Below are positions 1 to 10,429 of a stretch of 64,000 bases of DNA, piece by piece; position 1 is the first letter of the stretch; every line of letters starts with the position of its first letter. This stretch comes from Panax quinquefolius (lineage: Eukaryota; Streptophyta; Magnoliopsida; Apiales; Araliaceae). The translations under genes were made by a program, and so were the position numbers. Under the pieces are notes generated by a model, which saw only the letters and a program-made list of their open reading frames with translations, had not been told where the DNA came from and did not search any database. The stretch spans positions 25,547,741-25,611,740 of the forward strand of contig CM035171.1 in assembly GCA_020205615.1 (NCBI GenBank). Direction: 5' to 3'.

Positions 1-563
1 ATATTGATATTAATGGATATTGAAAAATGAATATTACTATCTAACCTTTAAATACAAGAACACTTGTTATGACCATGCATATTGGAATGTGTGCATAAAT
101 TGCTTAATAGGATAAACATATCTCTATTTTCCTTGTGTAGCCTTGAGACTAAGCTTAATGACCCTAGTCTAGTTATTTTCACCATAGAAATATTGTGATT
201 CATCTAGCTAGGGATGTGCATTTGACCTTCGAAAGAAACTTATGTGTAGTTATTGTTCTCGGTTGACCATTCCTTGTTTCGTTTGTAATGTGGAGAGTTA
301 GGAGATTAGGCGACGCATTAGGGGAATTGTAATCCTAACTTGACTTCCTTGTCCAACTAAATCTCTTATTTCTACAGTTTTAATCATATAGCTTAACACA
401 CCATCTCCTTTTACTTGTTTAGATAAGACATTATAGAACTTACCTTAGTACTTGATTAGCACCTAAGACTTCGTCCTCGTGGGTATGACACTCTTTTTAT
501 CATATATTACTTGTGGACCGCGTATGCTTGCGCGTATTTTGTCGATTGTAAAATTGACCAACA
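1..563 (+). mobile_element. Athila-type 5' LTR, 3' portion (cut by window start)
   Basis: This stretch matches, with small differences, the end of the LTR at about 32083-32627. It ends in CCAACA, and a tRNA-Asp-type primer site starts 7 bases later, which fixes the LTR end and the plus orientation. It is the 5' LTR of the Athila-type element whose internal region is scattered over 570-23112. The promoter part lies before the window. Confidence 0.85.
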
Positions 564-569
564 AGTTTT

Positions 570-587
570 TGGCGCCGTTGCCGGGGA
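570..587 (+). other. Primer binding site complementary to tRNA-Asp
   Basis: TGGCGCCGTTGCCGGGGA is complementary to the 3' end of plant tRNA-Asp, the minus-strand primer of Athila-type Ty3/gypsy elements. It follows the LTR end by a short T-rich spacer. The leader continues to 629 and resumes at 3004-3065 after the solo LTR insertion. The second Athila copy at 32634 has the same site with two changes. Confidence 0.88.
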
Positions 588-1301
588 CTTAGTATTATTT
601 GTTTATCAATATTAACACTAAGTCAATACTATAAAACCCCAACTTTTTGAATAAAGATGAATTTTCTATAAATATTATTTTTGAATATTATGGAGTGAAA
701 TTGATATAATGTTATAGTTGTGGGTAATATTTATAAATTTTGCAAAGTACGCAAGTTGTTATATAATATTCGATTGGTGGGGATTATTCATTTTAACAGG
801 AATATTAAATACAACCAAGACAATCATTGGTAGACCCTAAACGAAATTATTGTCGATTGAGAAAATGAAAAAATACTTTATGAAAATAATTCATGAAATT
901 TTATCGTTAGCTGTTGAAACACTGTTGTTGTTAAATAAAGAATACGCTGGCGTGGTTGCATAGTAGCACACGGTATTAATTATTGATGCTTATGTGATAA
1001 GTCACTCAGTTTTGTTGGTATTATTAATGTAATAATACAGAAAATCTTTTTATATAAAACAGAATACTTTTATAAAGTTATTCTATAAATAAAATATATT
1101 ATATTCTATTATGCATAGTGTTGCATAGTGTCTGCATAGTGTTTGTATAGTACAATCTTTTATAAAGTTATTCGTTTTATAAGATTATAAATAGAATATA
1201 TTATATTTTATTTAAAAGATTTTGCTTTAAATATGGACCGTCAGATTAAAGTAAATTAATCTGGACCGTTCATGAGTTTGTTACTATGCAGTCCATTTTT
1301 C

Positions 1302-1309
1302 TATAAATA
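1302..1309 (+). promoter_or_regulatory. TATA box of Tekay solo LTR
   Basis: TATAAATA sits in a block conserved in all Tekay LTRs of the window (CTATAAATAGAAGCTCATTC). It marks the U3/R boundary, with RNA start expected about 30 bases downstream. Activity is inferred only. Confidence 0.6.
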
Positions 1310-1544
1310 GAAGCTCATTCCTTCATTATTTTCTTACGAATTCACGTAAACTCTGAGAGATAAACTATAGAGAGAGAAGAAAGTATTCTCGCTACTTCAC
1401 TACTTATATATCCGAAGACTCTTCTTCTTAAGGTAGGGAATATTATTTGTTGTACTCGTAAGGGTGTTATTCTTTTGTATTCATGAAGAGAACTTATGTT
1501 ATTCCATTCTTTATTATTCTGTTGAATAACTCTGATACGCTGTG

Positions 1545-1990
1545 AGCTACCTTATACTTGGTGAAATTCTTCTATTATTCCGTCTTTACTATTCATTTGG
1601 AATATCTTATGCATGCGTTTTCTGGCGGATTCGATTCCGTCTTTATTATTACATTGGAATATCCACATGCATGCGCTTTTACGCCGGGACGGTTAAAATC
1701 TTTTTTATTATTATTATGTTGGAATATCACTGCATGCGTTTTACGTGGGACCGATTAAAATCCTCATTAGTATTCTGTTTGAATAACTTTTTCATGCCAA
1801 AATCGCATGCATGGTGATTTCGTTGTTATTCTATTCTTTATTATTCGTTGAACATCCTCGCTTGCCGGTGTAATTTCTTTGACCTATTTCCGTTATTTAG
1901 TATTCTATTGGAGTAACTCCGTCATGCTGCAATACCGCATGCATGGTGATTTCTTTTGTTAATCCATTCTTAATTATACTCAGTTGGTTA
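1545..1990 (+). repeat. Degenerate tandem repeat in Tekay R/U5 region
   Basis: About six or seven imperfect units of roughly 60-70 bp share the core TTATTATTC-GTTGGAATA-TC followed by ATGCATGCG. Open frames read through here (1542-1817, 1558-1758) but they follow the repeat and resemble no protein. The same array is present in the LTRs of elements A and B. Confidence 0.75.
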
Positions 1991-2229
1991 AAGTTTTGAC
2001 TTCTATACTCCATGAAATTAGTGGAATATCCTTGATAATTGCGCTTCATTCAGTATCTTTTTATGAAAATATTCTTCTGAGCATTCTTGAATTTTACTCT
2101 ACAAAGTAGTATCATGTTGACAATTTGGACGTTATTGGTTCTTGGACAAATTAATTCTTGAACTTGTTTTATTGAATTCTTATATCATTGTCATCATCCT
2201 CATATTTATATTTTTTGAAAGTCATCTGT

Positions 2230-2475
2230 GGCCTGTAGTGCATAGATGGACTTGGTATGATTATGACCAAGGATTATTTGGTGTAATCATGACCGTAATG
2301 TTATAAATGATGTGGTAAAAGTCCTCATTGGCTCGTAGTGCATTGATGGATAGTTGTTGGCATGATCATGACCATTAATGAATACACAAATATTCTTCGC
2401 CCGTAGTGCATGGATAATTGTGGTCGTGATACTAAAGAATATCCTTGGCCGTAGTGCAGGGGTGATTCGATGATG
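2230..2475 (+). repeat. GGCC(C)GTAGTGCA modules in Tekay LTR
   Basis: Four copies of a core close to GGCCCGTAGTGCA occur near 2230, 2330, 2399 and 2448, each followed by a diverging tail. The set is conserved in every Tekay LTR in the window. On the minus-strand LTRs it appears as TTTGCACTAC repeats. Confidence 0.75.
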
Positions 2476-3065
2476 TGGATTATTTATTAAGCTGAGTCCC
2501 AACGATAAAAGTGATGAAAAACCTTTTAAATCATAAAAGATAGTAGATTTTATTCTCTACTTGACTCTTTTAATGGATTGCTTGTTCCTCATGATTAAAC
2601 TTGATGTTTGTTATATTGTATCGGTTTAACATCGCTTAAGGCTAATGATAATTTATTACGCATTATCTTAGTCATAATATTTTTCTTTTCGGGCTAGTTG
2701 AGCTCACCCTTTCTTTCACCTATTCTCTTCAGAAATGAGAATATAGCCGAACGAGTCGAGAGGCGGAGTGATGGTCCTAGATGGTGCATTAGTAGTCCTC
2801 ACTATTCGTGAAATAGTGTGATAATAATTGTAATGAGGACTCCTTTTGAGTTTGTATACTCTCTAGTAGACAATATTTGTATTCAAACACGGTTTATGTT
2901 TTGTCGTATTGCATACCCATCGTTGTATTTGAATTACGTATCACGATCGCTCGGCGACTCAAGATGGGTGATGTATACCTAATTTTGGGAGAGTCACAAA
3001 TATGATCTTAATTTAAACTTATATTTCATTTAACTCTCTTTTCGTGTAATCTCCATCGTTTATGC

Positions 3066-4942
3066 CGTTAGGGTTTGTAATATTCATGCATGCAATCAAA
3101 TTGCATAAAAAGTGCTAAGCGTGTAAAATCGAGTTTAAAATTTACAAACCATATACCCGGATCATCCTTTATGCATAATTATTAATTAAACAAAAGATAA
3201 AGAATAAATCATACCCTTGAAGATCGAGCTTCCTCAGTACAAGTTCACCTCCAAATCCTTTCGCTCAATCTTGAATCCACACTAGGGTTTGGTTCCTTTC
3301 TTTCGATCAACGTTAGCCACCCAAATGTTTGGCCTCAGAGGTGATCCACCAAGGAAGAATAAAATTCAAGAAAATGGGTGTTATGGCTAAACCCTAGTTT
3401 TTCTATCTCTATAGAAAGGGTGTACTCCCAACAACTTGGAATTATTACGTATGTTGAAAAATCAACAACCCATACCACCCATAATAAGACTCCTCTTATT
3501 TATAGATGTGGGAAACCCATCTTAACAATTAAGGAATTGGGTTTTATTTAATTAATTAAATTCTTTTAATTAATTAAGCTCCCCTAATCTTATTAGGGAT
3601 AATTAATTAAACTCCTTTAACTAATTTTCCCTCCTAATCCTATTAGGAATAAATGAGAGTACTTATATTAAATTAATTCCTAAACTCTTTTAGAAATTAA
3701 AATAATAATAATTGTAATAATATTAATAAGACTCCTCTTATTAATTTATATTTAATATTTCTAAAATATTAAATAATAATATTAAGCTATTTAATTTATT
3801 CTATCACCATAGATTAAATTAAATATACTTAACATATTATTACGATTATGCCATTAACTTCTTAAATAATTATTCTTCCTTTTATGGTGTGACCCTTTAG
3901 GTTCTCCATATTAAACCGGGTTGTGAATAAATCAATTAGAACAATTTAATCTTATTTAAATAAATAAATTAAATAATTAATTTATTTAAATAAATAATAT
4001 TTATTCTACAATAGGGATAAGCCTCTCCCAAATGATCAACGACTTTCCAGATAATATAGATTTCAACATTAATCATTAAAGAACCTTTGAGTAAATAGTT
4101 ACCAGACAATTCAATCCTTCCACCATACAATGTCCCAATTAAATATAAGACATGGAATTATCGTCAAGTCTTATTTTATTTAATTATATGTATTTCGATC
4201 CTTAAATGCACAACTCCAAATAATGCAAATTAGAAACTCCTTTCTAATTTCATTCTCACCGCCAAGGAGGATTCTTGGGTTGTCATTTATCGAATCACAT
4301 AGGACATTCTCTTCTTTATTAGAAGTGGTAGATTCTTTATTGATCATACATTATCTCCATGTACAACTTATTATACCCAAGCATACCCTTTGATATACCC
4401 TAAGGGTCTTAAGGAATAAGTCAAAGTATAACTCATCATACACAAGATACTATGATGATCTCAAGTCCAAGGATTACTTGACTACTATCACTACAGAATT
4501 CCTATTGATGCAAGTAAAACTCCATTAGGTATTCCTTAGCGAGCCAATGCTCAAAGTGAACTTATTCTCTAATAAGCACCTACATACTTGCTTTAGTGTT
4601 CCACACAAATGATCATGAGATCAATCATCCTCATCCAATGAGCAAGCAACGACGTATGTACCAATCTATCCGGATTCACTAATCCCCAATTTAGTAATCC
4701 AATGATTGGGAACTATTTTAATTTTAAGCTTTCTAAGAATTTAGATCTCATTAGAATGATCATCATCATTATTCTAAAAGCATTGCTTAAAACTATGGGT
4801 TTATCACATATTATAAAACAAAGATCATGTAGATAATTAAAAGCCTTTAATAAATTAATACTTTTATTAATAAATGAATAAGATTGTTACAAAGTATATG
4901 CTTTATCATCAAACATGATTGGCTTTGTGCATACTACTTTCA
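3066..4942 (-). mobile_element. Copia-1 3' LTR
   Basis: It is nearly colinear with 10430-12315. In element orientation it begins TGAAAGTAGTATG and ends ..CCTAACG. It is very AT-rich with oppositely oriented A/T tracts (for example around 3940-4010). A minus-strand TATA box, TATAAATA, lies at 3504-3497. Differences from the other LTR are dominated by 1-5 base indels. Confidence 0.88.
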
Positions 4943-4959
4943 ATCTCCCACTTGCACTA

Positions 4960-7130
4960 AAGCCAATCGCCGTGGTATCTTATACTCTTCTTCTAAGTGA
5001 CGATTATCCCTTTCATTGGATAAGCTTTAGTTAATGGATATGTAATATTGTTCATGAGAGTCCACTATCTCTATAGTGATTTCCCATCTTTCAATGATTC
5101 TAATAATCAAATGAAAGTGCCACAACACATGTTTAGATCCAAGATGAGATTTAGGAACTATTCCTAGTTACAGAATGAACTTTTAATCCAAACAATCAAC
5201 TTGCGACTTCATTTATAGCTATATACTTTGTCTTTATCACTAAACCAAAGAACTCTTTCTTTGTTTGGAACCTTTCCAATTCATCGCACTAACTGCTCAA
5301 GGTAACCTTTATCTTAAAGTGGATTTTTTCGTCGTTCGTAGTGCATTCGAAAAACTTGAGTCTGTGAAGCCCTCTAGTTTTAATTCAGACCCACCATGTA
5401 TGCTCACATCCTTAGTGCCGGTTAAGCACTTTAAGATGTTTTTCACTGACTCATAGTGAACTTCTCCAGAATATAACTGATCAACATCAGGTCTCGTACA
5501 TTTCATTGCATACATGATTGTCATTCACGCGACCTCTCTTTTCAGGAGTCTGTGGGGACTATTAAGAGAGATACACTCCATAGCTCATCGACATGAGACA
5601 TCTCTTGGAGTTTGCCATGCTAAACGACTTTAGCATCAAATGAATATACGTTCCTTGGGTTAAGTCGAGCATCCTCTTAAATCTATCTATATAGATTTAT
5701 ATCCCCAATTAAGATACTCTTCCAAATCATTCATGGAGGAATGTTTAGACAACTTTATCTTTACTGATTATAGCATTGGTATGTCATTCCTTATCCGTAG
5801 TATATCAACATATAGTACTAGGAATGTCACGATGCTCCCACTGTCCCTTTTGTACACACTAGAAGTCTTACCTCATTGAATGTAACTCTGGATCATCATC
5901 TTCTATGATGCATACCTCATCATCATCATCTATGATGAATCCATACCTCCAAGGTATCTTCGGTACTATTCCGATTTATTATTTGTGTGGTACAATAGGT
6001 CTATCTCTGAGTTCCTCTTATTTAACTTATAGTGTTTTGTGGTTCTTGAACTTTTCAAGATCAATTATCCTCCCACTAGCCCTTTCAATGATAAACACCT
6101 TTATCTTAGAAGGCAACATGTTTCGCAACAAACACCTTTTGCTAAGTAGGATTATAGAACATATGCCCTAAACTTACTTTAGGATGTCCCACAAATCTGT
6201 ACTTGTCAAATTTTGTCCCAAACTTATCCTTTGAAACATTTTCACATAAGTTGGACAACCCCTTAACTTAACATACTTAAGATTAGGAATCCTCCCTGTC
6301 CATAACTTTTATGGAGTCTTGGGGCCGGATTTTGAGGTTACCATTTTCGTAGATATGCAGCCATTTCTAGGACATTATCCCGGAAGGATCTTTGGAATGT
6401 CGGTAAAATCATGATGGAATGACACCATGTCCAACAAGGTATGATTTTTCCTTTTCGTATACATCAATCAATTATTATGTATCGGGAGGTGTCCATTATG
6501 AGAAAACCATTTGAGATGATCTAGAAACTTATTGCACAAGTATTTATTCCTTAATCTAATCAAAGAATCTTAATACTTTGTCAATTTGTTTCACTTCTGA
6601 ATTCTTTGAATCTTTCAAATAATTCGCACTTGTATTTCAGCAAATACACACATTCAACTCTTTGAATGATCATCTCCTTTTCTTATACTAATTTGTTCAA
6701 TTTGTAAAATTATTTTCACGTAAGTCAAGTATACAAAATTTATTAAGTAATATTCCAGTTCTATATAAAACATTATTATTATAAATAGAACAACAATTGT
6801 TCTTAATTATAATACCAAAGTTTTCATTGTCCAACAATAAAATGGAAATAATATTTTTAACAAGCTGGAATACAATAACAACTTATCGACTTAATAGATT
6901 TGCCAGTAAAGTGCTAAACTATAAGTTTCTATAGCTAATGCAAAACCTTTGCTTCATTTCCACACATAGGATTACTTATATTTGTTTAACTTTTTCTTAC
7001 GCTTGGTCCTTCATAAATCTATATTTATGATAACCAAAGTCAGTATCCAATACCCAAGTAGAACCGTGACTTAAAGAAAAATTTATTTCAATCATGAACA
7101 AAATCGATTGAATCAAACTTCACTAAGCTT
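4960..7130 (-). pseudogene. Copia-1 pol remnant (RNase H, RT C-terminus, integrase C-terminus)
   Basis: The clearest piece is a 71-residue frame at 5524-5309 with MYAMKCTRPDVD, then VKNILKCLTGTKD and LKLEGFTDSSF, a typical copia RT/RNase H segment. Next to it (about 5720-5560) is the end of RT, recognisable as degraded forms of the DxSKRMLGL-QxTYI and KRFSMxNSK blocks in mixed frames. Around 6330-5990 is a broken copia integrase C-terminal part (CPxxVK, FVGYPK, YNP-like blocks). Near 5950-5880 is an Asp/Glu-rich linker that seems to pass directly to the end of RT, so the RT core with its YVDD motif is missing. Stops and frameshifts are frequent. Plus-strand frames at 5265 and 5905 are shadows. 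Confidence 0.75.
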
Positions 7131-8060
7131 CTTTGGTTAGCCTCGCAAGATGCTTCTCAGATTTCTTTTCCGATTGTCCAGGGCTTATTGTAGTGGAAGC
7201 AAACTCCTTTGCTATCCGTGACGCTTTTGTTCTTATTATCCTTTGTTTATGCCTTTCTTTTTATACCTTCTTGAATTGTTCTTCTTTTCGGAAGATCCTT
7301 TGGCCCCTACCAAGAAGAAGACATGGTCTTTCTTGGTTGAAAAGTGACTCTCATCATTTTCAACATGTTAAGCAAATCAATGAGGTCGATATCTAGCTTA
7401 TTCATATGAAAAATTCACAACAATTGTGAAAGGAGTCCGGAGTGAGTGCAAGGTCAAATCTTGGCTCAACTCTCCATCCATGACAAAACCAGGTTGTCTT
7501 AATTGATCAATCAAATTGATTATGTTAAGAACTTTTGTCTGCATCTTATAGTGCCATTGGCCATTCTAGATCGGAAGAGCTCCTTAGATATCTCGATATC
7601 TATCGGCCCCATTTTCCTCACCATCAACTACTTGATGCGGGGAATATGGTAGGAGCATCCATAGTTTCATCTCGACGTCAAGCTCGTTACTTTCATAGAT
7701 GCGAGCATGATGCATCGAGCTAATCGTGCATCATCTTGCCACTTTCTAAAAGTAGCAATCTCTTCCTCAGAGGCATTATGTTCTCGCAACCATTGCGCAG
7801 GATAGGCATATTAAGGACATAAGATAGCTTTTCAACTATTAGAACTATTCTCAAATTCCTTAACCAATCCGTTTAATTAGGTTAGGTTAATTTAGCATCT
7901 AATATGCTACGCAAATGATAGTAATTTTAGACATTGTAAAATTTCAGTAAATGAATTTGTAATTAACAACATTTTAACATACATTCTATTATTAATTACC
8001 AAAATAAATTAGGTCTTGTTTTAAATTGGTATCTCCCACTATTTTCTTCAAACTATATTA
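7131..8060 (-). pseudogene. Copia-1 gag remnant (UBN2-type gag with broken zinc knuckle)
   Basis: The region is homologous to 49607-50200 and, inverted, to 36600-37160, where copia gag is better preserved. The zinc knuckle at about 7200-7150 (minus) reads C-F-H-Y-N-K-P-G-Q-W-K-R-N-C, so the second cysteine of CX2CX4HX4C has become tyrosine. In copia-2 it is still cysteine. Further N-terminal, the SEEE and MDAP blocks of UBN2-type gag can be aligned with copia-2, with several frameshifts. The product would bind element RNA and form the capsid in the cytoplasm. No long frame remains. Confidence 0.7.
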
Positions 8061-8137
8061 CCCTCACTTATATAGTTCGCAAAATCTAATTAAAGATTTG
8101 CTAGTGAGAATAAGGATCCCATTTCAAATGTATATAG

Positions 8138-8436
8138 CCTTGTGGTGACACAACAAACTATTTATAAATAAATAGGTAGACAACTTTTGTCAATTACATC
8201 AACTATGCAACTCCTCAGTATTTTGCCTCTTAGATTATTTTGATCAGTGTGGTGGCACATCCGAATCAAAATTATCCAAGTTAAGTCCCACCTAGCACTC
8301 CATATATTCAAAAGAGAAAATATCATCCTTGTGGTGACACAATAAAACAATATTGTTCAATTTTCTTTATAAGCATCAAATGTGATAAATTAACATCTTA
8401 AATACTTAATACTTGCCTTGTGGTGACACAACAAAC
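8138..8436 (-). repeat. Three dispersed copies of a TGTGGTGACACAACA motif in copia leader
   Basis: CCTTGTGGTGACACAACAAA or close variants occur at 8138, 8327 and 8416, just upstream of gag in element orientation. The arrangement is conserved in copia-2 (50350, 50536, 50626) and, reversed, in the fragment at 36.1-36.4 kb (two clear copies and a degraded one). Confidence 0.75.
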
Positions 8437-9204
8437 TCATATTAAATATTTAATACTATATTAATTTTATCATGCTAGAAGGCGACGCTCGATATTCCAA
8501 ATATCTTTGAACGCTTAGGACTTAATATAAAAATTGAGGGTTGTTATTAATTTGTCTCATCTTGTTTAGCGCGCATATTATATATATATATAAAATACGC
8601 TATTATATTAATTAACATGCGAAGCATGTTTGCATAATACATAATATATATATATAGTATAAGCATGCACATATAGAATACTATATTCTACTCGGATTGA
8701 TTATGGACTTTTATTCTAGTTTTGGTTCACTAGAGCCACCAAGTGAACCAAAAGGTCAAACCCTAAGGGTGCAAGAAATAATATTTAAATATAACTATTA
8801 CATTTAAACCCGGGCTCTATTACAAACGGGTCTTCAAGCGCTTCTTGTCCCTTGATCTCCAATTTTTCAAAATAATTCTAATTTTTCCTATTACAAAACT
8901 ATTTAAAATAAATAGAAACCTTGATCGTGATCGAGGGAAGTACATAGGAGGAGATAGAATTTACATTCGAGAAAAATTAGAGAAGACGAGGTACTGCAGA
9001 ACCCCATTTAATAAAACCCATACATTCATGCATCCAACTAAAATAAAATCCAATCATATTCAATAATAGTCCATAATCAATCCCATTTATTATCATACAC
9101 ATCACCATATGCATCAATAAATAACATTCATCTCATGAATAATAAACATTTAATATATATATTGATATCATTTAATGGGCAAATTTAGTTAGTATAAAAT
9201 CTAT
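8437..9204. other. Copia-1 leader, non-coding
   Basis: This is AT-rich leader sequence homologous to 50647-51400, with short (TA)n runs near 8579-8600 and 8645-8660. A 73-codon plus-strand frame at 8845 has no recognisable content. I see no gene. Confidence 0.6.
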
Positions 9205-9930
9205 TTTTGAATCAAAATAAACTCCTTTATTTTAATTCAAATTTAAATCAAAATAAAACTATTTTATTTTAATTTATCCAATTTTGAATAAAATAAACTA
9301 TTTTATTTTAATCAAAATTTTAATCAAAATAAACTCCTTTATTTTAATTAATTATGGAATCCAATTTCATATATAAAAATCTTTAATTAAAATAAACTCT
9401 TTATTTTAATTAATTATGGAATCCAATTCCATGTAAAAAAAATCTCTAATTAAAATAAACTCTTTTATTTTAATTAATTATGGAATCCAATTCCATGTAA
9501 AAAAAATCTTTTATTAAAGGAAACACGAGATATTCTTTCCTATTCACAAATAAACTCCTTTATTTTGAATAATATGAAATCTTATTCCATATTTAAATAA
9601 ACTCTTTTATTTAAGGAAATTAGGATTCTCTTTCCTATTCACAAATAAACTCTTTTATTTTGAATAATATGAAATCTTATTTCATATCTAAACAAACTCA
9701 TTTATTTAAGGAAAGATGGATTTACTTCCCTATTCACAAATAAACTCCTTTATTTTAGGAAAAATAAAATCCAATTTCAACTCCAATTAGTTATTATGGA
9801 ATCCAATTCCAACTCTAATTAGTTAGCATGAAATTCTAATTTTAAAATTAAAATAAACTTTATATTTTAATATAAAATAAACTTTTTATTTTAATATTAA
9901 AATAAAATTTTATTTTAATAATAAAATTAT
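9205..9930. repeat. Array of small palindromes AAATAAACTC(C/T)TTTATTT
   Basis: At least twelve imperfect copies of AAATAAACTCCTTTATTT alternate with AATTAATTATGGAATCCAATTCC-type spacers, period about 45-70 bp. Each core can form a short hairpin. The array lies between primer site and gag in the copia leader and recurs at 51390-51960 in copia-2. Confidence 0.8.
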
Positions 9931-9934
9931 TAAG

Positions 9935-10020
9935 AATATTATATATATATAATATATATATATATATATAATATTACCGTAATATAATATATATTATATA
10001 TATAAAATTTTACGGTACTA
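9935..10020. repeat. AT microsatellite
   Basis: Runs of (AT)n with short interruptions lie at the end of the palindrome array. The corresponding region of copia-2 is also (AT)n and carries a MITE. Confidence 0.85.
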
Positions 10021-10417
10021 AAAAAAACACAAGAAAACCGTGGATATATATTTGTTAAACTCCTGCTAAGCTTATCAAAAACCGGGGATAATCCGTGAGT
10101 ATCATATATGTTGTTGCAATTTTTTTTTTTTTAATTTCCGTGCAAACCACTGGCCTTGAAAACCGTTCTCGCCACTTTTAACGTTAGCAAGAATCCAACA
10201 CATGCATTAAAAAAAAATCTCGCTAACTTTTCAAAAAACATGATGCTGACTCACGTTGGAATCCTTTTGAAAAAATGACGCATGTATCCTTTTTTTTTTT
10301 TTATTTTATTTTATTTTAAATTTTATACAATAAAATTATGCCCAATAAAATTGTTCTAAACACATATCAATATACATATCAAATCTGAACAATTAATAAT
10401 TCGCGATAAAGGTTTGG

Positions 10418-10428
10418 GCTCGATGCCA
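10418..10428 (-). other. Copia-1 primer binding site (initiator tRNA-Met type)
   Basis: GCTCGATGCCA on the plus strand is the decayed reverse complement of TGGCATCAGAGC. The better copy at 52563-52574 in copia-2 reads GCTCTGATGCCA. It adjoins the right LTR, which proves the minus orientation of the element. Confidence 0.75.
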
Positions 10429-10429
10429 T

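Larger units (their letters stand above)
630..2998 (+). mobile_element. Solo LTR of Tekay-type chromovirus (subfamily 1)
   Basis: This 2369-bp LTR has the same layout as the LTRs of element A. It begins TATAAAACCCC, where the other copies begin TGTAAAACCCC, and ends in GTCACA. It is flanked by AATAC (625-629) and AATAT (2999-3003). The undisturbed Athila leader at 32691-32700 reads AATACG, so the pair is a 5-bp target duplication with one C-to-T change. No internal region is attached, so it is a solo LTR left by LTR-LTR recombination, inserted into the Athila leader. It holds a TATA box at 1302-1309 and two internal repeat arrays. Confidence 0.9.
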
